Numbered from the stretch's first letter, positions 50,211-60,528 are shown. The stretch: DNA of 64,000 nucleotides from Mycolicibacterium anyangense (GCF_010731855.1 NZ_AP022620.1:372001-436000); one strand, 5' to 3'. Numbers and translations are program-made. The notes: a model not told the origin generated them from the letters alone.

Positions 50211-51308
50211 GTGACACGCATCCGGGTCGCCGTCGTCTACGGCGGCCGCAGCTCCGAACACGCCATCTCCTGCGTGTCGGCGGGCAGCATCCTGCGCAAC
50301 CTCGACCCGCAGCGCTTCGAGGTGGTTGCCATCGGCATCACGCCGGAGGGCTCGTGGGTGCTCACCGACGCCCAGCCCGACAGCCTGGCCATCAGTGGGC
50401 GTCAGCTTCCCGAGGTCAGCCAGGGCGCCGGTGCTGCGCTGGCGCTGACCGCCGATCCGCAACGCCGCGGCGAGCTGGTCTCGCTGGACGGCGCCGGCGA
50501 CATCCTGGCTTCCGTCGACGTCGTCTTCCCGATCCTGCACGGTCCCTACGGTGAGGACGGCACCATCCAGGGCCTGCTGGAACTGGCCGGGGTGCCCTAC
50601 GTCGGCGCCGGTGTCTTCGCCAGCGCCGCGGGAATGGACAAGGAATTCACCAAGAAACTGCTCGCCGCCGACGGTCTTCCGATCGGCGACCACGTGGTGC
50701 TGCGGCCGCAGCAGGCCGCTCCGGCGCTGGATGATATTGAGCGCCTTGGCTTCCCGATGTTCGTCAAGCCCTCGCGCGGCGGTTCCTCGATCGGTGTGAG
50801 CAGGGTCATGCATGCCGATGAGCTGCCCGGCGCGATCGCCGAGGCGCGCCGTCACGATCCGAAGGTGATCATCGAGGCAGCCATCGTCGGGCGTGAACTC
50901 GAGTGCGGCGTACTGGAATTCCCGGACGGTTCGGTGCGGGCCAGCACGATCGGTGAGATCCGGGTTGCCGGTGTGCGGGGCCGCGAGGATGCCTTCTACG
51001 ATTTCGCCACCAAGTACCTCGACGACGCCGCCGAGTTGGACGTCCCGGCCAAGATCGACGACGATGTGGCAGAAGAGCTGCAGCGCTTGGCGATTCGCGC
51101 ATTCCAGGCGCTGGACTGCCAGGGATTGGCGCGCGTCGACTTCTTCCTCACCGACGAGGGTCCGGTGGTCAACGAGATCAACACCATGCCAGGTTTCACC
51201 ACCATCTCGATGTATCCACGGATGTGGGGTGCCAGCGGGATGGATTACCCGACACTGGTGGGCACCATGGTCGAGACGGCGCTGGCCCGCGGGACGGGTC
51301 TGCGCTAA
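50211..51308 (+). CDS. ddlA: D-alanine–D-alanine ligase
   Basis: 365 aa, GTG start. ATP-grasp enzyme with [47 protein letters not shown] and the C-terminal metal site ([26 protein letters not shown]). It makes the D-Ala-D-Ala dipeptide of peptidoglycan and is the target of cycloserine. TAGCCT at 50196–50201 and no clear Shine-Dalgarno hint at a short or absent leader. The stop overlaps that of the convergent gene. Confidence 0.95.
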   Translation: MTRIRVAVVYGGRSSEHAISCVSAGSILRNLDPQRFEVVAIGITPEGSWVLTDAQPDSLAISGRQLPEVSQGAGAALALTADPQRRGELVSLDGAGDILASVDVVFPILHGPYGEDGTIQGLLELAGVPYVGAGVFASAAGMDKEFTKKLLAADGLPIGDHVVLRPQQAAPALDDIERLGFPMFVKPSRGGSSIGVSRVMHADELPGAIAEARRHDPKVIIEAAIVGRELECGVLEFPDGSVRASTIGEIRVAGVRGREDAFYDFATKYLDDAAELDVPAKIDDDVAEELQRLAIRAFQALDCQGLARVDFFLTDEGPVVNEINTMPGFTTISMYPRMWGASGMDYPTLVGTMVETALARGTGLR

Positions 51309-51871
51309 CTGGCAGCGCCCGGCCTGATCGCCACCTGCGGCAGGGTGCGTGCGATCAGGTCCGACACCGTCTGGATGGGGCTGGGCCCCGAACCCGACGG
51401 CAGGGTCAGCGCCACGTATACCGGCCGGTCGACGGTGACCCACGTGCTGCGGTCCGCGGCCGGGTCGTCGAGCCGGAACCACTGCACCTGGTCGACCATC
51501 TGGATGGGGGAGCCCACCACGAATTCGGCGGGCCGGTCGATTCCACAGCGCAGGATCACCGCGTCGCCGTCGGGCTCGGCCCGCCAGGCCGCCGCGCCGG
51601 CGGGTACCGGCTCCACCGCCGGTGCTCGGCTGACATCGCCCAATCGGTCCGGTAGATCGTTCACCAGGGTGCGGCAGTCGGCGGAGTCCGATTGCGGGGC
51701 GGGCACCGAGGCGATGGCCACCGGCTGGGTCGGGGTGTGCCGGGTGGCCGCGATGGCCAGCACCGCGCCGATGGCCACGACGGCGATCGCCACTGCGGCG
51801 ATCAGGACGGCGCGGGGCGGACCGTCGGAAATGTCGTCGTCGGCGGCAGCGGGCAGCGGTTCAGTCGGCAT
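51305..51871 (-). CDS. DUF3515 membrane-anchored protein
   Basis: 188 aa. One N-terminal membrane helix ([22 protein letters not shown]) leads to an extracytoplasmic domain with two Cys ([20 protein letters not shown]) that could form a disulfide. The pattern is DUF3515, as in Rv2980. Function unknown. Its ATG lies inside the end of the upstream AsnC-domain gene (11-bp overlap), so they are coupled. Confidence 0.82.
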   Translation of the reverse strand: MPTEPLPAAADDDISDGPPRAVLIAAVAIAVVAIGAVLAIAATRHTPTQPVAIASVPAPQSDSADCRTLVNDLPDRLGDVSRAPAVEPVPAGAAAWRAEPDGDAVILRCGIDRPAEFVVGSPIQMVDQVQWFRLDDPAADRSTWVTVDRPVYVALTLPSGSGPSPIQTVSDLIARTLPQVAIRPGAAS

Positions 51872-52097
51872 CGGCGACCGCGCACGTCAGCGTGCGGGTG
51901 ATTCCGGCGACCTGCTGAACAGTGGGAACAACGGTGGCGGCGAGCTCCTCGGCGCTACTCGCCCCGATCCGCACCACCACGTCATAGGGCCCGGTGACGT
52001 ACTCCGCGGAGAGCACACCGGGCAGCGTGGCAACCTGCTTGGCGACGACCTCGGCGCGACCCACCTCGGTCTGGATCAGCATGTACGCCTCGGCCAC
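51861..52097 (-). CDS. Lrp/AsnC ligand-binding domain protein (no HTH)
   Basis: 78 aa from GTG 52097, preceded by GAGGAG at 7 nt spacing. The longer frame upstream is antisense to thiL and was trimmed. The whole protein is an AsnC-type RAM domain (YMLIQTEVGRAEVVAKQVATLPGVLSAEYVTGPYDVVVRIGASS). With no DNA-binding part it may sense an amino acid for a partner regulator. A stand-alone small RAM protein is common at this place in mycobacteria. Confidence 0.85.
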   Translation of the reverse strand: MAEAYMLIQTEVGRAEVVAKQVATLPGVLSAEYVTGPYDVVVRIGASSAEELAATVVPTVQQVAGITRTLTCAVADAD

Positions 52098-52254
52098 CCG
52101 TCGTCTCCTCGTCTTACACTGGCGTGTCCCGGTGTCCTGACCGGCATCGGTGAACGGCCGGGACGGCGACGCGGCTGCGCGTCGGCAGGCACCAAACCTA
52201 CCGCAGGTTGGGATGTGCTGCGGTTGTGAGCGGGCCTGATGTGGAAGGGGAGAC

Positions 52255-53214
52255 GTGGTGGCCGACGGGCCGGATCCGACGCTGCGCGACTTGGGCGAGT
52301 TCCCGATGATCGACCGACTGGTCACCGGGCGACCGCAGCCACCAGGGGTGGCGGTGGGTCCGGGGGACGACGCGGCCGTGGTCAGCGCGCCGGACGGCCG
52401 GGTGGTCGTCACCACCGACATGCTCGTGGAGAACCGCCACTTCCGGCTGGATTGGTCCACCCCACACGATGTCGGGCGCAAGGCGATCGCGCAGAATGCC
52501 GCCGACGTGGAGTCGATGGGTGCCCGCGCCACCGCGTTCGTGGTCGCCTTCGGTGCGCCCTCGGACACGTCATCGCGGCGCGCGAAGGAGCTGTCCGACG
52601 GAATGTGGGCCGAGGTCGGGAAATTCGGCGCCGGCGTGGTCGGTGGTGACCTCGTCGCCAGCCCGTACTGGGTGGTGTCGGTGACCGCGCTCGGGGATCT
52701 GGGTGGCCGCGCGCCGGTGCTGCGCAGCGGGGCGAAGCCCGGATCGGTGCTCGCTGTGGCCGGCGAGCTCGGCCGCTCGGCTGCCGGATACATGTTGTGG
52801 GACAAGGGAATACGTCAATTCGATGAGTTGCGGCAGTGGCACCTGGTGCCGCAACCGCCCTACGGTCAGGGGGTACGGGCCGCCGATGCCGGCGCGCTGG
52901 CGATGACTGACGTGTCCGACGGTCTGCTTGCCGACGTCGACCAGATCGCCAGGGCGTCGGCCGTCGTGATCGACCTGTTCACCGACGCTCTGCGTCCCGA
53001 TGTCGATGCGGTGGCCGCCGCGGCAGCCGCCACCGGTACCGACCCGTGGTCCCTGGTGCTCTCGGGTGGTGAAGATCACGCTCTGGTGGCCTGCTTCGAC
53101 CGTGAGGTCCCCGACGGCTGGCGGGTCATCGGATCGGTCGGCGAGGGCGAGCCCGGCGTGGTGGTGGATGGTCGGCCGTGGACCGGACCGGCGGGTTGGC
53201 AATCCTTCGACTGA
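52255..53214 (+). CDS. thiL: Thiamine-monophosphate kinase
   Basis: 319 aa, GTG start with AAGGGGAG before it. PurM/AIR-synthase-like fold with [35 protein letters not shown] and the glycine-rich GEDHALVA end. It phosphorylates thiamine monophosphate to the active diphosphate. No TPP riboswitch is seen upstream. ung follows 22 bp later. Confidence 0.94.
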   Translation: MVADGPDPTLRDLGEFPMIDRLVTGRPQPPGVAVGPGDDAAVVSAPDGRVVVTTDMLVENRHFRLDWSTPHDVGRKAIAQNAADVESMGARATAFVVAFGAPSDTSSRRAKELSDGMWAEVGKFGAGVVGGDLVASPYWVVSVTALGDLGGRAPVLRSGAKPGSVLAVAGELGRSAAGYMLWDKGIRQFDELRQWHLVPQPPYGQGVRAADAGALAMTDVSDGLLADVDQIARASAVVIDLFTDALRPDVDAVAAAAAATGTDPWSLVLSGGEDHALVACFDREVPDGWRVIGSVGEGEPGVVVDGRPWTGPAGWQSFD

Positions 53215-53236
53215 CGGCCTCGGTAGGTTTGCCTGC

Positions 53237-53965
53237 GTGACGACCTCCGCCCGCCCGCTGACCGAACTCGTCGAGGATGGCTGGGCGCAGGCCCTGGCTC
53301 CGGTGGCCGACCAGGTGACCCAGATGGGCCAGTTCCTGCGCACCGAGATCGCCGAGGGGTACCGGTACCTGCCGGCCGGGCCGAATGTGCTGCGGGCGTT
53401 CACCTTCCCGTTCGATTCGGTGCGGGTGCTGATCGTCGGGCAGGACCCCTACCCGACGCCGGGTCATGCGGTGGGCCTGAGCTTCTCGGTGGCCGCCGAT
53501 GTCCGGCCACTGCCGCGCAGCCTGTCCAACATCTTCACCGAGTACAGCGCCGACCTCGGCTATCCGCCCCCGTCGAACGGCGATCTGACGCCGTGGGCGC
53601 AGCGCGGGGTGATGTTGCTCAACAGGGTGCTGACGGTCCGGCCCGGCACCCCGGCCTCGCATCGCGGCAAGGGCTGGGAAGCAGTTACCGAGTGCGCCAT
53701 CCGGGCGCTGGTCGCACGCGATCAGCCGCTGGTGGCGATCCTGTGGGGCCGGGACGCCTCGACACTCAAGCCGATGCTCACCGGCGGCTCCGGCGGGCAG
53801 GAGCGAAGCGACTCGGGGATTCAACCCAGCTGCGCGGCCATCGAGTCGCCGCACCCGTCGCCGCTGTCGGCGTCGCGGGGTTTCTTCGGGTCGCGGCCGT
53901 TCAGCCGGGCCAACGAGCTGCTGGCGGGGATGGGGGCCGAACCGATCGACTGGCGCCTGCCGTGA
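53237..53965 (+). CDS. ung: Uracil-DNA glycosylase with short in-frame insertion
   Basis: 242 aa, GTG start with TAGGTT at 53224–53229 (likely leaderless). Family 1 motifs are intact: [17 protein letters not shown] with catalytic Asp, [15 protein letters not shown], and [24 protein letters not shown] with catalytic His. Between KPMLTG and [11 protein letters not shown] there are about 15 extra residues ([16 protein letters not shown]) absent from the family pattern. They lie in a loop just before the catalytic His loop. The extra DNA holds a 21-bp repeat also found in the 57-kb gene. The enzyme removes uracil from DNA and should still fold. Confidence 0.93.
   Translation: MTTSARPLTELVEDGWAQALAPVADQVTQMGQFLRTEIAEGYRYLPAGPNVLRAFTFPFDSVRVLIVGQDPYPTPGHAVGLSFSVAADVRPLPRSLSNIFTEYSADLGYPPPSNGDLTPWAQRGVMLLNRVLTVRPGTPASHRGKGWEAVTECAIRALVARDQPLVAILWGRDASTLKPMLTGGSGGQERSDSGIQPSCAAIESPHPSPLSASRGFFGSRPFSRANELLAGMGAEPIDWRLP
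53800..53820 (+). repeat. Short dispersed repeat, copy 1 (inside ung)
   Basis: GGAGCGAAGCGAC, then TC, then GGGGAT. It matches the inverted copy at 56994–57014 at 19 of 21 positions. It encodes part of the extra loop in Ung. Confidence 0.5.
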
Positions 53966-53971
53966 CAGAAC

Positions 53972-53997
53972 CGGCGGGCACAGTCCTGTGCCCGCCG
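53972..53997. terminator. Bidirectional terminator ung/rpmB
   Basis: CGGCGGGCACAG (53972–53983) pairs perfectly with CTGTGCCCGCCG (53986–53997), 6 bp after ung and 34 bp from the convergent rpmB stop. No T-tract. Confidence 0.65.
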
Positions 53998-54031
53998 ATG
54001 TGTCGTTCTGTGCCCCGCAGGGCGTGCGGCA

Positions 54032-54226
54032 TCAGCCGCGGGTGACCTTGCCGGCCTTCAGGCAGGAGGTGCAGACGTTGACGCGCTGCTTGTTGCCGCC
54101 GGGGCGGGACACCGCGTGGACGGTCTGGATGTTCGGATTCCAGCGACGGCTGGTCCGGCGATGGGAGTGCGACACCGACTTGCCGAAGCCGGGGCCTTTT
54201 CCGCAGATCTCGCACACGGCAGCCAT
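54032..54226 (-). CDS. rpmB: Ribosomal protein bL28 (zinc form)
   Basis: 64 aa ([29 protein letters not shown] … [13 protein letters not shown] in two parts). ATG 54226 has GAGGAG upstream; the longer frame is not coding. Two CxxC pairs (CEIC and CTSC) make it the Zn-binding C+ form. Mycobacteria also have a C− paralogue made under zinc starvation. Component of the 50S subunit. Confidence 0.95.
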   Translation of the reverse strand: MAAVCEICGKGPGFGKSVSHSHRRTSRRWNPNIQTVHAVSRPGGNKQRVNVCTSCLKAGKVTRG

Positions 54227-54362
54227 GTAGAACTCCTCTGTAGTAAACGTTTGGTCAAGGGGCCAACGACCGAGCGACGGGTGACCCGACAACCTGATAA
54301 GGATAGCCGTCGCGTGCGGTGAACGCCAAAATGGTCCCCCCGAGGCCGGTGAGCTGGGTGGA

Positions 54363-55592
54363 TCAGAGCTGGCCGTGCCGGGGCGGCCGGGTGCCCGACA
54401 GCGTGTACCGGCCGATGTGCTGCAGCTTCCACCGGGTGGGGTCATGCAGCGTGTGGGTGCGCGCATCCCGCCAGTAGCGGGCCAGGTTGGCCCCGTCGGT
54501 GGCACTGCGGGTGCCACCGAGTTCGAACAGCACGCTGGAGGCCTCCAGCGAGGCGCGCACCGCCGCGACCTTGGCCACCGCCACCGCCACCGAGGCCGCG
54601 GCCGTCGCCTCCTCGGTGGTGTCGGCCCGTGCGGCATCGACGGCCCGTGCCGCATCACCGAGCAGGGCTTGGGCTGCCCGCACCGTCACGGTCACCTCGC
54701 CGGCCACCTGGATCAGGGTCGGATCCTCGGCGGCCACCGCTACTGCGGCCTCGAAGTGCGGCCGGGCCTTGCCGGCCTGGCGGACACCTTCGGCGAGCGC
54801 ACCCGTCGCGATCCCCACATCCAGCGCCGCGTGCAGCAGCTGGGCCCGGGCACCGTAGAGGGTCGGCCGGGTGAAGATCGGCGAATAGGGCACCACGTGT
54901 GCGGCCGGTACCCGCACCCGGTCCAGCGTCACTGTGCCCGATGCGGTGGTGCGTTGCCCCATCCCGTCCCAGTCGTCGACGACGTCGAGGCCCGGTGCGT
55001 CGCGGGGAACGAACGCCACCGCCTTGGGGGTGCGCGCGGTCGGGACGGTGCCGCTGCCATCCGCGCATGACGCCCGGACCACGATCCAGTCGGCGAACAG
55101 CGCGCCGGTCGAATAGAACTTGCGGCCACTGAGCAGGAAATCGCCGCCCGCGGGCACCAGCGCGGTGGTGTCCACGTCGATCGGGTGCGGGCCCCGCTCG
55201 GACTGCGCGTTGGCCACCAGCGCCCCGTCGAGGATGTGCCCGTAGAAGAACGCCTTCTGGTCGTGGGTGCCTTCCAGCCGCAGCGCCTCGGAGAAGGTGA
55301 AATGCGAATGTGGGATCTGGGCCAGCGACGGGTCCCCATGGCCCAGCAGGCGGAACACCTCGGCGAGCACGACCGCGGGTGCGTCGATCCCGCCGTAGGC
55401 GGCCGGCACCGGAAGGGCCAGCAGGCCGGAGCGTTTGAGCTGCCGGACCTGCTCGTGGGGCAGCTCGCGACCGGCGTCGCGGGCCGGTGCACCTGCGGCG
55501 AACGCCTCCGAGAGTTCGGCGGCCACCGCCAGTGCCTGCTGCGCCGAGGTGATTCGGGTGGTGCCGGCTTCGGCGGCGGGTGAGGTGGTCAT
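54363..55592 (-). CDS. Acyl-CoA dehydrogenase-fold flavoprotein (SfnB/DszC-like)
   Basis: 409 aa from ATG 55592 with AAGGGA nearby. Acyl-CoA dehydrogenase fold: helical N domain ([21 protein letters not shown]), middle beta domain ([46 protein letters not shown]) and C-terminal helices with [31 protein letters not shown]. The catalytic Glu of true dehydrogenases is not apparent. The pattern fits FMNH2-dependent monooxygenases for sulfur scavenging (SfnB, DszC). Substrate unknown. No counterpart is known to me at this place in M. tuberculosis. Confidence 0.8.
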   Translation of the reverse strand: MTTSPAAEAGTTRITSAQQALAVAAELSEAFAAGAPARDAGRELPHEQVRQLKRSGLLALPVPAAYGGIDAPAVVLAEVFRLLGHGDPSLAQIPHSHFTFSEALRLEGTHDQKAFFYGHILDGALVANAQSERGPHPIDVDTTALVPAGGDFLLSGRKFYSTGALFADWIVVRASCADGSGTVPTARTPKAVAFVPRDAPGLDVVDDWDGMGQRTTASGTVTLDRVRVPAAHVVPYSPIFTRPTLYGARAQLLHAALDVGIATGALAEGVRQAGKARPHFEAAVAVAAEDPTLIQVAGEVTVTVRAAQALLGDAARAVDAARADTTEEATAAASVAVAVAKVAAVRASLEASSVLFELGGTRSATDGANLARYWRDARTHTLHDPTRWKLQHIGRYTLSGTRPPRHGQL

Positions 55593-55922
55593 CAGATCCC
55601 TTGGACGTGCCGATACGTGCGCAGCCATGATCGCGCGCAGATCGGGCCGTTGGCGGGGCTGCGGTGGCCGGGCGCTGGCCCGGCCGGTGCCAGGGGAGAG
55701 CGACGCCGCCGCGAAATGCCGCCGTCCACGGTGTATCCGCGCCGCCGGACGCGACGGGGACGGCGGCCGTGGCGCCGGCACGGGAAAAAATCACGCTGAG
55801 TGAGTTGCGCTGGCCATCCACAGCCCCGGGGGCATTCGACGCTCGCGTGACGTCGAACTGTCGGCCGGACTGGCTAGGCTGGCGCGACGGAAGCCGTGTG
55901 CCAGGGTCGTGAGGAGGTGCAG
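55593..55922. other. Intergenic region, divergent promoters expected
   Basis: 330 bp without a convincing gene. A short in-frame extension of the flavoprotein (ATG 55628) has no ribosome-binding site. A run of six A at 55786–55791 and GC-rich inverted stretches are present. I see no riboswitch that I can support. Confidence 0.4.
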
Positions 55923-57602
55923 ATGCCGGACCGTCGGTTGGACGCATCCGCCCTGCGCGACTGGGCGCACACCGCCGTCGGCGAACTGATCACCCACACC
56001 GACGAGATCAACCGGCTCAACGTCTTCCCGGTGGCCGATTCCGACACCGGTACCAACATGCTGTTCACCATGCGCTCGGCGCTCGCCGAGGCCAAGTCGT
56101 CGGCCGGTTCCGGTGACGTCACGGCGGTGGCGGCAGCGTTGTCGGAGGGCGCGCTGCACGGCGCGCGCGGCAACTCCGGGGTCATCCTGTCCCAGATCCT
56201 GCGCGGGCTGGCCGATGTGACCGCCTCGGCGGCCGCCGACACCGGCGGCGCACTGGCCGATGTCGACGCGGCTCTGCTCGGCGCGGCACTGCGCCACGGC
56301 GTCGGGCTGGTGGTGTCGTCGATGGGTGGCAGGCAGGTCGACGGCACCATCGTCTCGGTGCTGCTGGCCGCCGCCGAGACCGTCGAGCACGAGGCGGCCC
56401 AGGGCGCTGAATTGGGCGACGCGCTCGCCGCAGCCGGGGACGCTGCCGCCGCGGCACTCGAACGCACCCCCGATCAGCTGACGGTGCTGGCCGACGCCGG
56501 CGTGGTCGACGCCGGCGGGCGCGGCCTGCTGGTGCTGCTGGACGCCCTGACCGCGACCGTCAGCGGCCACGCCGCGGCGCGTCGGCCCTATGAACCTGCG
56601 CCTCCGCCGCTGGAGATCACCGCCGCCGAGCCGGCACCACCGCAGTTCGAGGTGATGTATCTGCTCGCCGACTGCGAGGCCGCGGTGGTGGACGGGCTGC
56701 GCTCCCGCCTGGACGAACTCGGCGATTCGGTGGGAATCGCCGCCTCGGGCGACGGATCGGACCGCTACTCGGTGCATGTGCACACCGACGACGCCGGCGC
56801 GGCGGTGGAGGCCGGGCTGGCCGCCGGGGCGGTCAGCAAGATCCAGATCTCGGTGCTGACCACCGGACCGGCCCGGGTCTCGCCGGGCGGGTGGAGCCGC
56901 GAGCGCGCCGTGCTGGCGGTGGTCGACGGCGACGGTGCCGCGGCACTGTTCAGCCAGGAGGGTGCGTTCGTGCTGCGCCCGGAATCCGACCAGATCCCCC
57001 CGTCGCTTCGCTCCGGCCCCCCGGTATCACCGCATGGGGTCAGCGCCCGGCAGCTGTTGCGGGCCCTGGTCGACACCGGCGCCGCACAGGTCATGGTGCT
57101 GCCCAACGGATATGTGGCCGCCGAGGAGATGGTCGCCGGCGCCACCGCCGGCATCGGCTGGGGAATCGACGTCGTCGCGTTGCCCGCGGCCTCGATGGTG
57201 CAGGGACTCGCGGCGCTGGCCGTCCACGATCCGGGTCGCCAGGCCGTCGACGACGGGTACACCATGGCCCGCGCGGCAGCCGGGGCCCGGCACGGTTCGG
57301 TGCGGATCGCCACCGAGCACGCTCTGACCTGGGCCGGCGCCTGCCAGCCCGGTGATGGTCTCGGCATCGCCGGCGACGAGGTGCTGGTGGTCGGCAAGGA
57401 CGTCAGCACCGCGGCCGCGGGTCTGGTCGATCTGCTGCTGGTGGCCGGCGGGGAATTGGTGACCGTGCTGCTCGGGCAGGGCGTCGACCCGGGTGTCGCC
57501 GAGGCGCTGGCCGCCCACATGCACCGCCGGCACCCCGGCATCGAGTTGACGACGTATGACACCGGCCACCGCGGGGACGTGCTGTTGATCGGGGTGGAGT
57601 AG
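55923..57602 (+). CDS. DAK/DegV-associated (FakA/YloV-like) kinase protein
   Basis: 559 aa, ATG with GAGGAGG upstream. The N-terminal DhaL (Dak2) domain holds the ATP–Mg site DEINRLNVFPVADSDTGTNML and the GARGNSGVILSQILRG loop. A central domain and a C-terminal DegV-like part follow (ATEHALTWAGACQPGDGLGIAGDEVLVVG). In Firmicutes such proteins phosphorylate fatty acids bound to FakB; no fakB gene is adjacent. Near residue 360 the text DQIPPSLRSGPPVSPHG coincides with the 21-bp repeat and may be an inserted loop. The next gene, recG, starts 2 bp after its stop. Confidence 0.85.
   Translation: MPDRRLDASALRDWAHTAVGELITHTDEINRLNVFPVADSDTGTNMLFTMRSALAEAKSSAGSGDVTAVAAALSEGALHGARGNSGVILSQILRGLADVTASAAADTGGALADVDAALLGAALRHGVGLVVSSMGGRQVDGTIVSVLLAAAETVEHEAAQGAELGDALAAAGDAAAAALERTPDQLTVLADAGVVDAGGRGLLVLLDALTATVSGHAAARRPYEPAPPPLEITAAEPAPPQFEVMYLLADCEAAVVDGLRSRLDELGDSVGIAASGDGSDRYSVHVHTDDAGAAVEAGLAAGAVSKIQISVLTTGPARVSPGGWSRERAVLAVVDGDGAAALFSQEGAFVLRPESDQIPPSLRSGPPVSPHGVSARQLLRALVDTGAAQVMVLPNGYVAAEEMVAGATAGIGWGIDVVALPAASMVQGLAALAVHDPGRQAVDDGYTMARAAAGARHGSVRIATEHALTWAGACQPGDGLGIAGDEVLVVGKDVSTAAAGLVDLLLVAGGELVTVLLGQGVDPGVAEALAAHMHRRHPGIELTTYDTGHRGDVLLIGVE
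56994..57014 (-). repeat. Short dispersed repeat, copy 2 (inside FakA-like gene)
   Basis: Read on the minus strand it is GGAGCGAAGCGAC, then GG, then GGGGAT, matching the ung copy at 19 of 21 positions but in opposite orientation. The reading frame is kept. Confidence 0.5.
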
Positions 57603-57604
57603 CC

Positions 57605-59824
57605 GTGGTCGGCCTCACCGATCGCCTCGACGGAATCGTGGGAGCCAAGGCGGCCGGCCTGCTCGACGAGGTGTTCGGCTTCCAGACCGTCGACGATCTG
57701 CTGCGGCACTACCCGCGTAAGTACAGCCACGGCATGACGGTCTGGGGCGAGGACGAGGTGCCCCCGGAGGAAGGCGAACACGTCACGTTCGTCGGCGAGA
57801 TCGACAAGGCCGAGGTGCGCTGGACCAATCGCAGCCCGAAGCGTGAGTACCTGGTGATCACGCTGACCCAGGGGCGGCGCAAGGTCACCGCGACGTTCTT
57901 CAACGCCAAGTACCTCAAGCACGGACTTGTGGAACACACCAAGCTGATGCTGTCCGGTGAGGTCGGCTACTTCCGCAGCACCATGCAGCTGACCCACCCC
58001 GACTTCCTGGTCCTCAGCTCACCCAAGGGTGATCGCCAATTCGGCAGCAAGTCGCTCAAGACCATCGCCGACGTGTCGAAGGCCGAGACCGGCGAACTGT
58101 CGATGTCGGCGTTCGAGCGCGAGTTCTTCCCCATCTACGGGGCCAGCGCCAAGCTGCAGAGCTGGGAGATCTACGCCTGTGTGCGCCAGGTGCTGGCCGT
58201 GCTGGACCCGATCACCGATCCACTGCCGGAAAGCGTTGTCCGCCAACGTGGTCTGATGAGCGAGGATGCCGCCCTGCGGGCGATCCACCTCGCCGAGAAC
58301 GACGCCGAACGCGAGGAGGCCCGTCACCGGCTGACGTTCGACGAGGCGATCGGGCTGCAGTGGGCGCTGGCCCAGCGGCGTAACAGTGAGCTCGCCGAGT
58401 CCGGACCGCCCGCCCCTCGCCGCGCTGACGGTCTGCTCGCCGAGCTGATCGGCCGGCTGCCCTTCGAACTCACCGCCGGCCAGCACGAGGTGCTCGGCGT
58501 GATCTCCGGTGAATTGGCGGCGACCAAGCCGATGCACCGGCTGTTGCAGGGCGAGGTCGGCTCGGGCAAGACCATCGTCTCGGTGCTGGCGATGCTGCAG
58601 ATGGTCGACGCCGGGTATCAGTGTGCCCTGTTGGCGCCCACGGAAGTGCTTGCCGCCCAACATGTCCGGTCGATCCGCGACGTGCTCGGCCCGCTAGCGC
58701 TGGCCGGTCAGCTCGGCGGGGCGGAGAACGCCACCCGCATCGCGCTGCTGACGGGTTCGATGTCGGCGGCGCAGAAACGTCAGGTACGCGACGAGGTGTC
58801 CGCCGGTGAGGCCGGCATCGTCGTGGGCACCCACGCGCTGTTGCAGGACGCCGTCGAGTTCCACAACCTCGGCTTCGTGGTGGTCGACGAGCAGCACCGG
58901 TTCGGGGTGGAGCAGCGGGACCGGTTGCGGGCCAAGGCTCCTGCCGGTCTGACTCCGCACCTGCTGGTCATGACGGCGACGCCGATCCCGCGCACCGTGG
59001 CGCTGACGGTGTACGGCGATTTGGAAACCTCGACACTGCGCGAACTTCCGCGTGGACGTCAGCCCATCACCACCAACACGATCTTCATCAACGACAAGCC
59101 ACAATGGCTGGCCCGGGCCTGGGGGCGGATCACGGAGGAGGTGGCCGCCGGCCGCCAGGCCTATGTGGTGGCATCGCGCATCGACGAGGACGACAAGACC
59201 GGCGGTGAGCAGCCCGGCCCACCCGCCGAGACCGTCGTCAGGCTCTTCCAGAAGCTCCAGCGCGGGCCGTTGAGCTCGCTGCGGCTGGGCCTGATGCACG
59301 GGCGGTTGTCGGCCGACGAGAAGGACTCGGTGATGGCCGCGTTCCGGGCTGGTGAGATCGACGTGCTGGTGTGCACCACCGTCATCGAGGTCGGCGTCGA
59401 CGTGCCCAATGCCACCGTGATGGTGGTGATGGACGCTGACCGGTTCGGCATCAGCCAGTTGCACCAGCTCCGCGGTCGCATCGGGCGCGGCCAGCACCCG
59501 AGCCTGTGCCTGCTGGCCACCGGCCTTCCCGAGGGCTCCAAGGCGGGGGAGCGGTTGAAGGCGGTCGCCGGGACACTCGACGGGTTCGTTCTGGCCGACC
59601 TGGACTTGCAGGAGCGCCGGGAGGGCGATGTGTTGGGGCTCAACCAGTCCGGTCGACCGATTACTCTGCGGTTCCTGTCGCTGGCCGAGCACCTCGATCT
59701 CATCGTCGAGGCCCGCGAACTGTGCCAGCAGCTCTACGCCGCCAACCCCGACGACCGCGGCATGGCCGTGCTGGCCGGACAGTTCACCGGGTCCGACCGC
59801 GTCGACTTCCTGGACAAGGCGTGA
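57605..59824 (+). CDS. recG: ATP-dependent DNA helicase RecG
   Basis: 739 aa, GTG start. Wedge/OB domain (EGEHVTFVGEIDKAEVRW; YFRSTMQLTHPDFLVL), Walker A LLQGEVGSGKTIVSVLAML, DEQH box VVDEQHRFGVEQRDRL, motif III MTATPIPRT, and the C-terminal helicase half with TTVIEVGVDVPNAT and QLRGRIGRG. It remodels stalled forks and branch-migrates recombination intermediates. GTGA overlap with the HNH gene. Confidence 0.96.
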   Translation: MVGLTDRLDGIVGAKAAGLLDEVFGFQTVDDLLRHYPRKYSHGMTVWGEDEVPPEEGEHVTFVGEIDKAEVRWTNRSPKREYLVITLTQGRRKVTATFFNAKYLKHGLVEHTKLMLSGEVGYFRSTMQLTHPDFLVLSSPKGDRQFGSKSLKTIADVSKAETGELSMSAFEREFFPIYGASAKLQSWEIYACVRQVLAVLDPITDPLPESVVRQRGLMSEDAALRAIHLAENDAEREEARHRLTFDEAIGLQWALAQRRNSELAESGPPAPRRADGLLAELIGRLPFELTAGQHEVLGVISGELAATKPMHRLLQGEVGSGKTIVSVLAMLQMVDAGYQCALLAPTEVLAAQHVRSIRDVLGPLALAGQLGGAENATRIALLTGSMSAAQKRQVRDEVSAGEAGIVVGTHALLQDAVEFHNLGFVVVDEQHRFGVEQRDRLRAKAPAGLTPHLLVMTATPIPRTVALTVYGDLETSTLRELPRGRQPITTNTIFINDKPQWLARAWGRITEEVAAGRQAYVVASRIDEDDKTGGEQPGPPAETVVRLFQKLQRGPLSSLRLGLMHGRLSADEKDSVMAAFRAGEIDVLVCTTVIEVGVDVPNATVMVVMDADRFGISQLHQLRGRIGRGQHPSLCLLATGLPEGSKAGERLKAVAGTLDGFVLADLDLQERREGDVLGLNQSGRPITLRFLSLAEHLDLIVEARELCQQLYAANPDDRGMAVLAGQFTGSDRVDFLDKA

Positions 59825-60528
59825 CGCCCAGGCACCTGGTGTGGCTCGCGGCGCTGACCGCGCTGACGGTGATCGTCGCGGTCCAGGTGGTGGGTGCCAC
59901 CGGTGACGACCGGGAACTGCTGGCCCGTGCCGATGTGCCGACGGTGGCACCGGGTTCCGACGTGCTGGCCGGGATTGTCGTTGTGCCGCAACGGCAACGA
60001 GGCTACGACTACCGGCGCTCGGCGTTCGGCGACGCCTGGGACGACGACAACGATGCGCCGCTGGGGCACAACGGCTGCGATACCCGCAACGACATCCTCG
60101 ACCGCGATCTCGTCGACAAGGCGTACGTGTCGGTCAAGCGCTGCCCGCACGCGGTGGCCACCGGCGTGCTGCACGACCCGTACACCGACGAGACCATCTC
60201 CTTCGTGCGCGGCGCCCAGGTCGGTGCCTCGGTGCAGATCGACCACATCGTGCCGCTGGCCTACGCCTGGGACATGGGGGCGCGAGACTGGCCGGACGGG
60301 CTGCGCCTGCGCTTCGCCAACGACCCGGCCAACCTGATCGCCGTGGCCGGGGGCGCCAACCAAGACAAGGGCGATCAGGGCCCGGCCAGCTGGATGCCGC
60401 CCAATCACGCCTTCTGGTGCCAATACGCCGTGCAGTTCATCGCGGTGCTGCGCGGTTACGGGCTACCGGTCGACGAGGCCTCGGCCCGTGAGCTGCGGGA
60501 CGCGACGACCACCTGCCCGACCGGTTGA
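59821..60528 (+). CDS. Exported HNH-family endonuclease
   Basis: 235 aa, GTG start overlapping the recG stop. A signal-anchor helix (LVWLAALTALTVIVAVQVVGA) precedes a DUF1524/HNH nuclease: paired Cys in NGCDTRND and VKRCPHA, the metal-binding DHIVPLAYAWDMG, and NPANLIAV-type asparagine stretch (FANDPANLIAVAGGANQDKGDQGPASWMP). This is the family of secreted Streptomyces nucleases. Rv2972c is the positional counterpart. Probably acts outside the membrane on extracellular DNA. Confidence 0.88.
   Translation: MTPRHLVWLAALTALTVIVAVQVVGATGDDRELLARADVPTVAPGSDVLAGIVVVPQRQRGYDYRRSAFGDAWDDDNDAPLGHNGCDTRNDILDRDLVDKAYVSVKRCPHAVATGVLHDPYTDETISFVRGAQVGASVQIDHIVPLAYAWDMGARDWPDGLRLRFANDPANLIAVAGGANQDKGDQGPASWMPPNHAFWCQYAVQFIAVLRGYGLPVDEASARELRDATTTCPTG

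Noticed and set aside
52098..52254. TPP riboswitch before thiL
   Set aside because: The conserved THI-box sequences are absent and the region is the promoter space between two divergent genes.
55593..55922. SAM-type riboswitch or small gene upstream of the SfnB-like gene
   Set aside because: No recognisable aptamer core or ribosome-binding site could be found; only GC-rich sequence.
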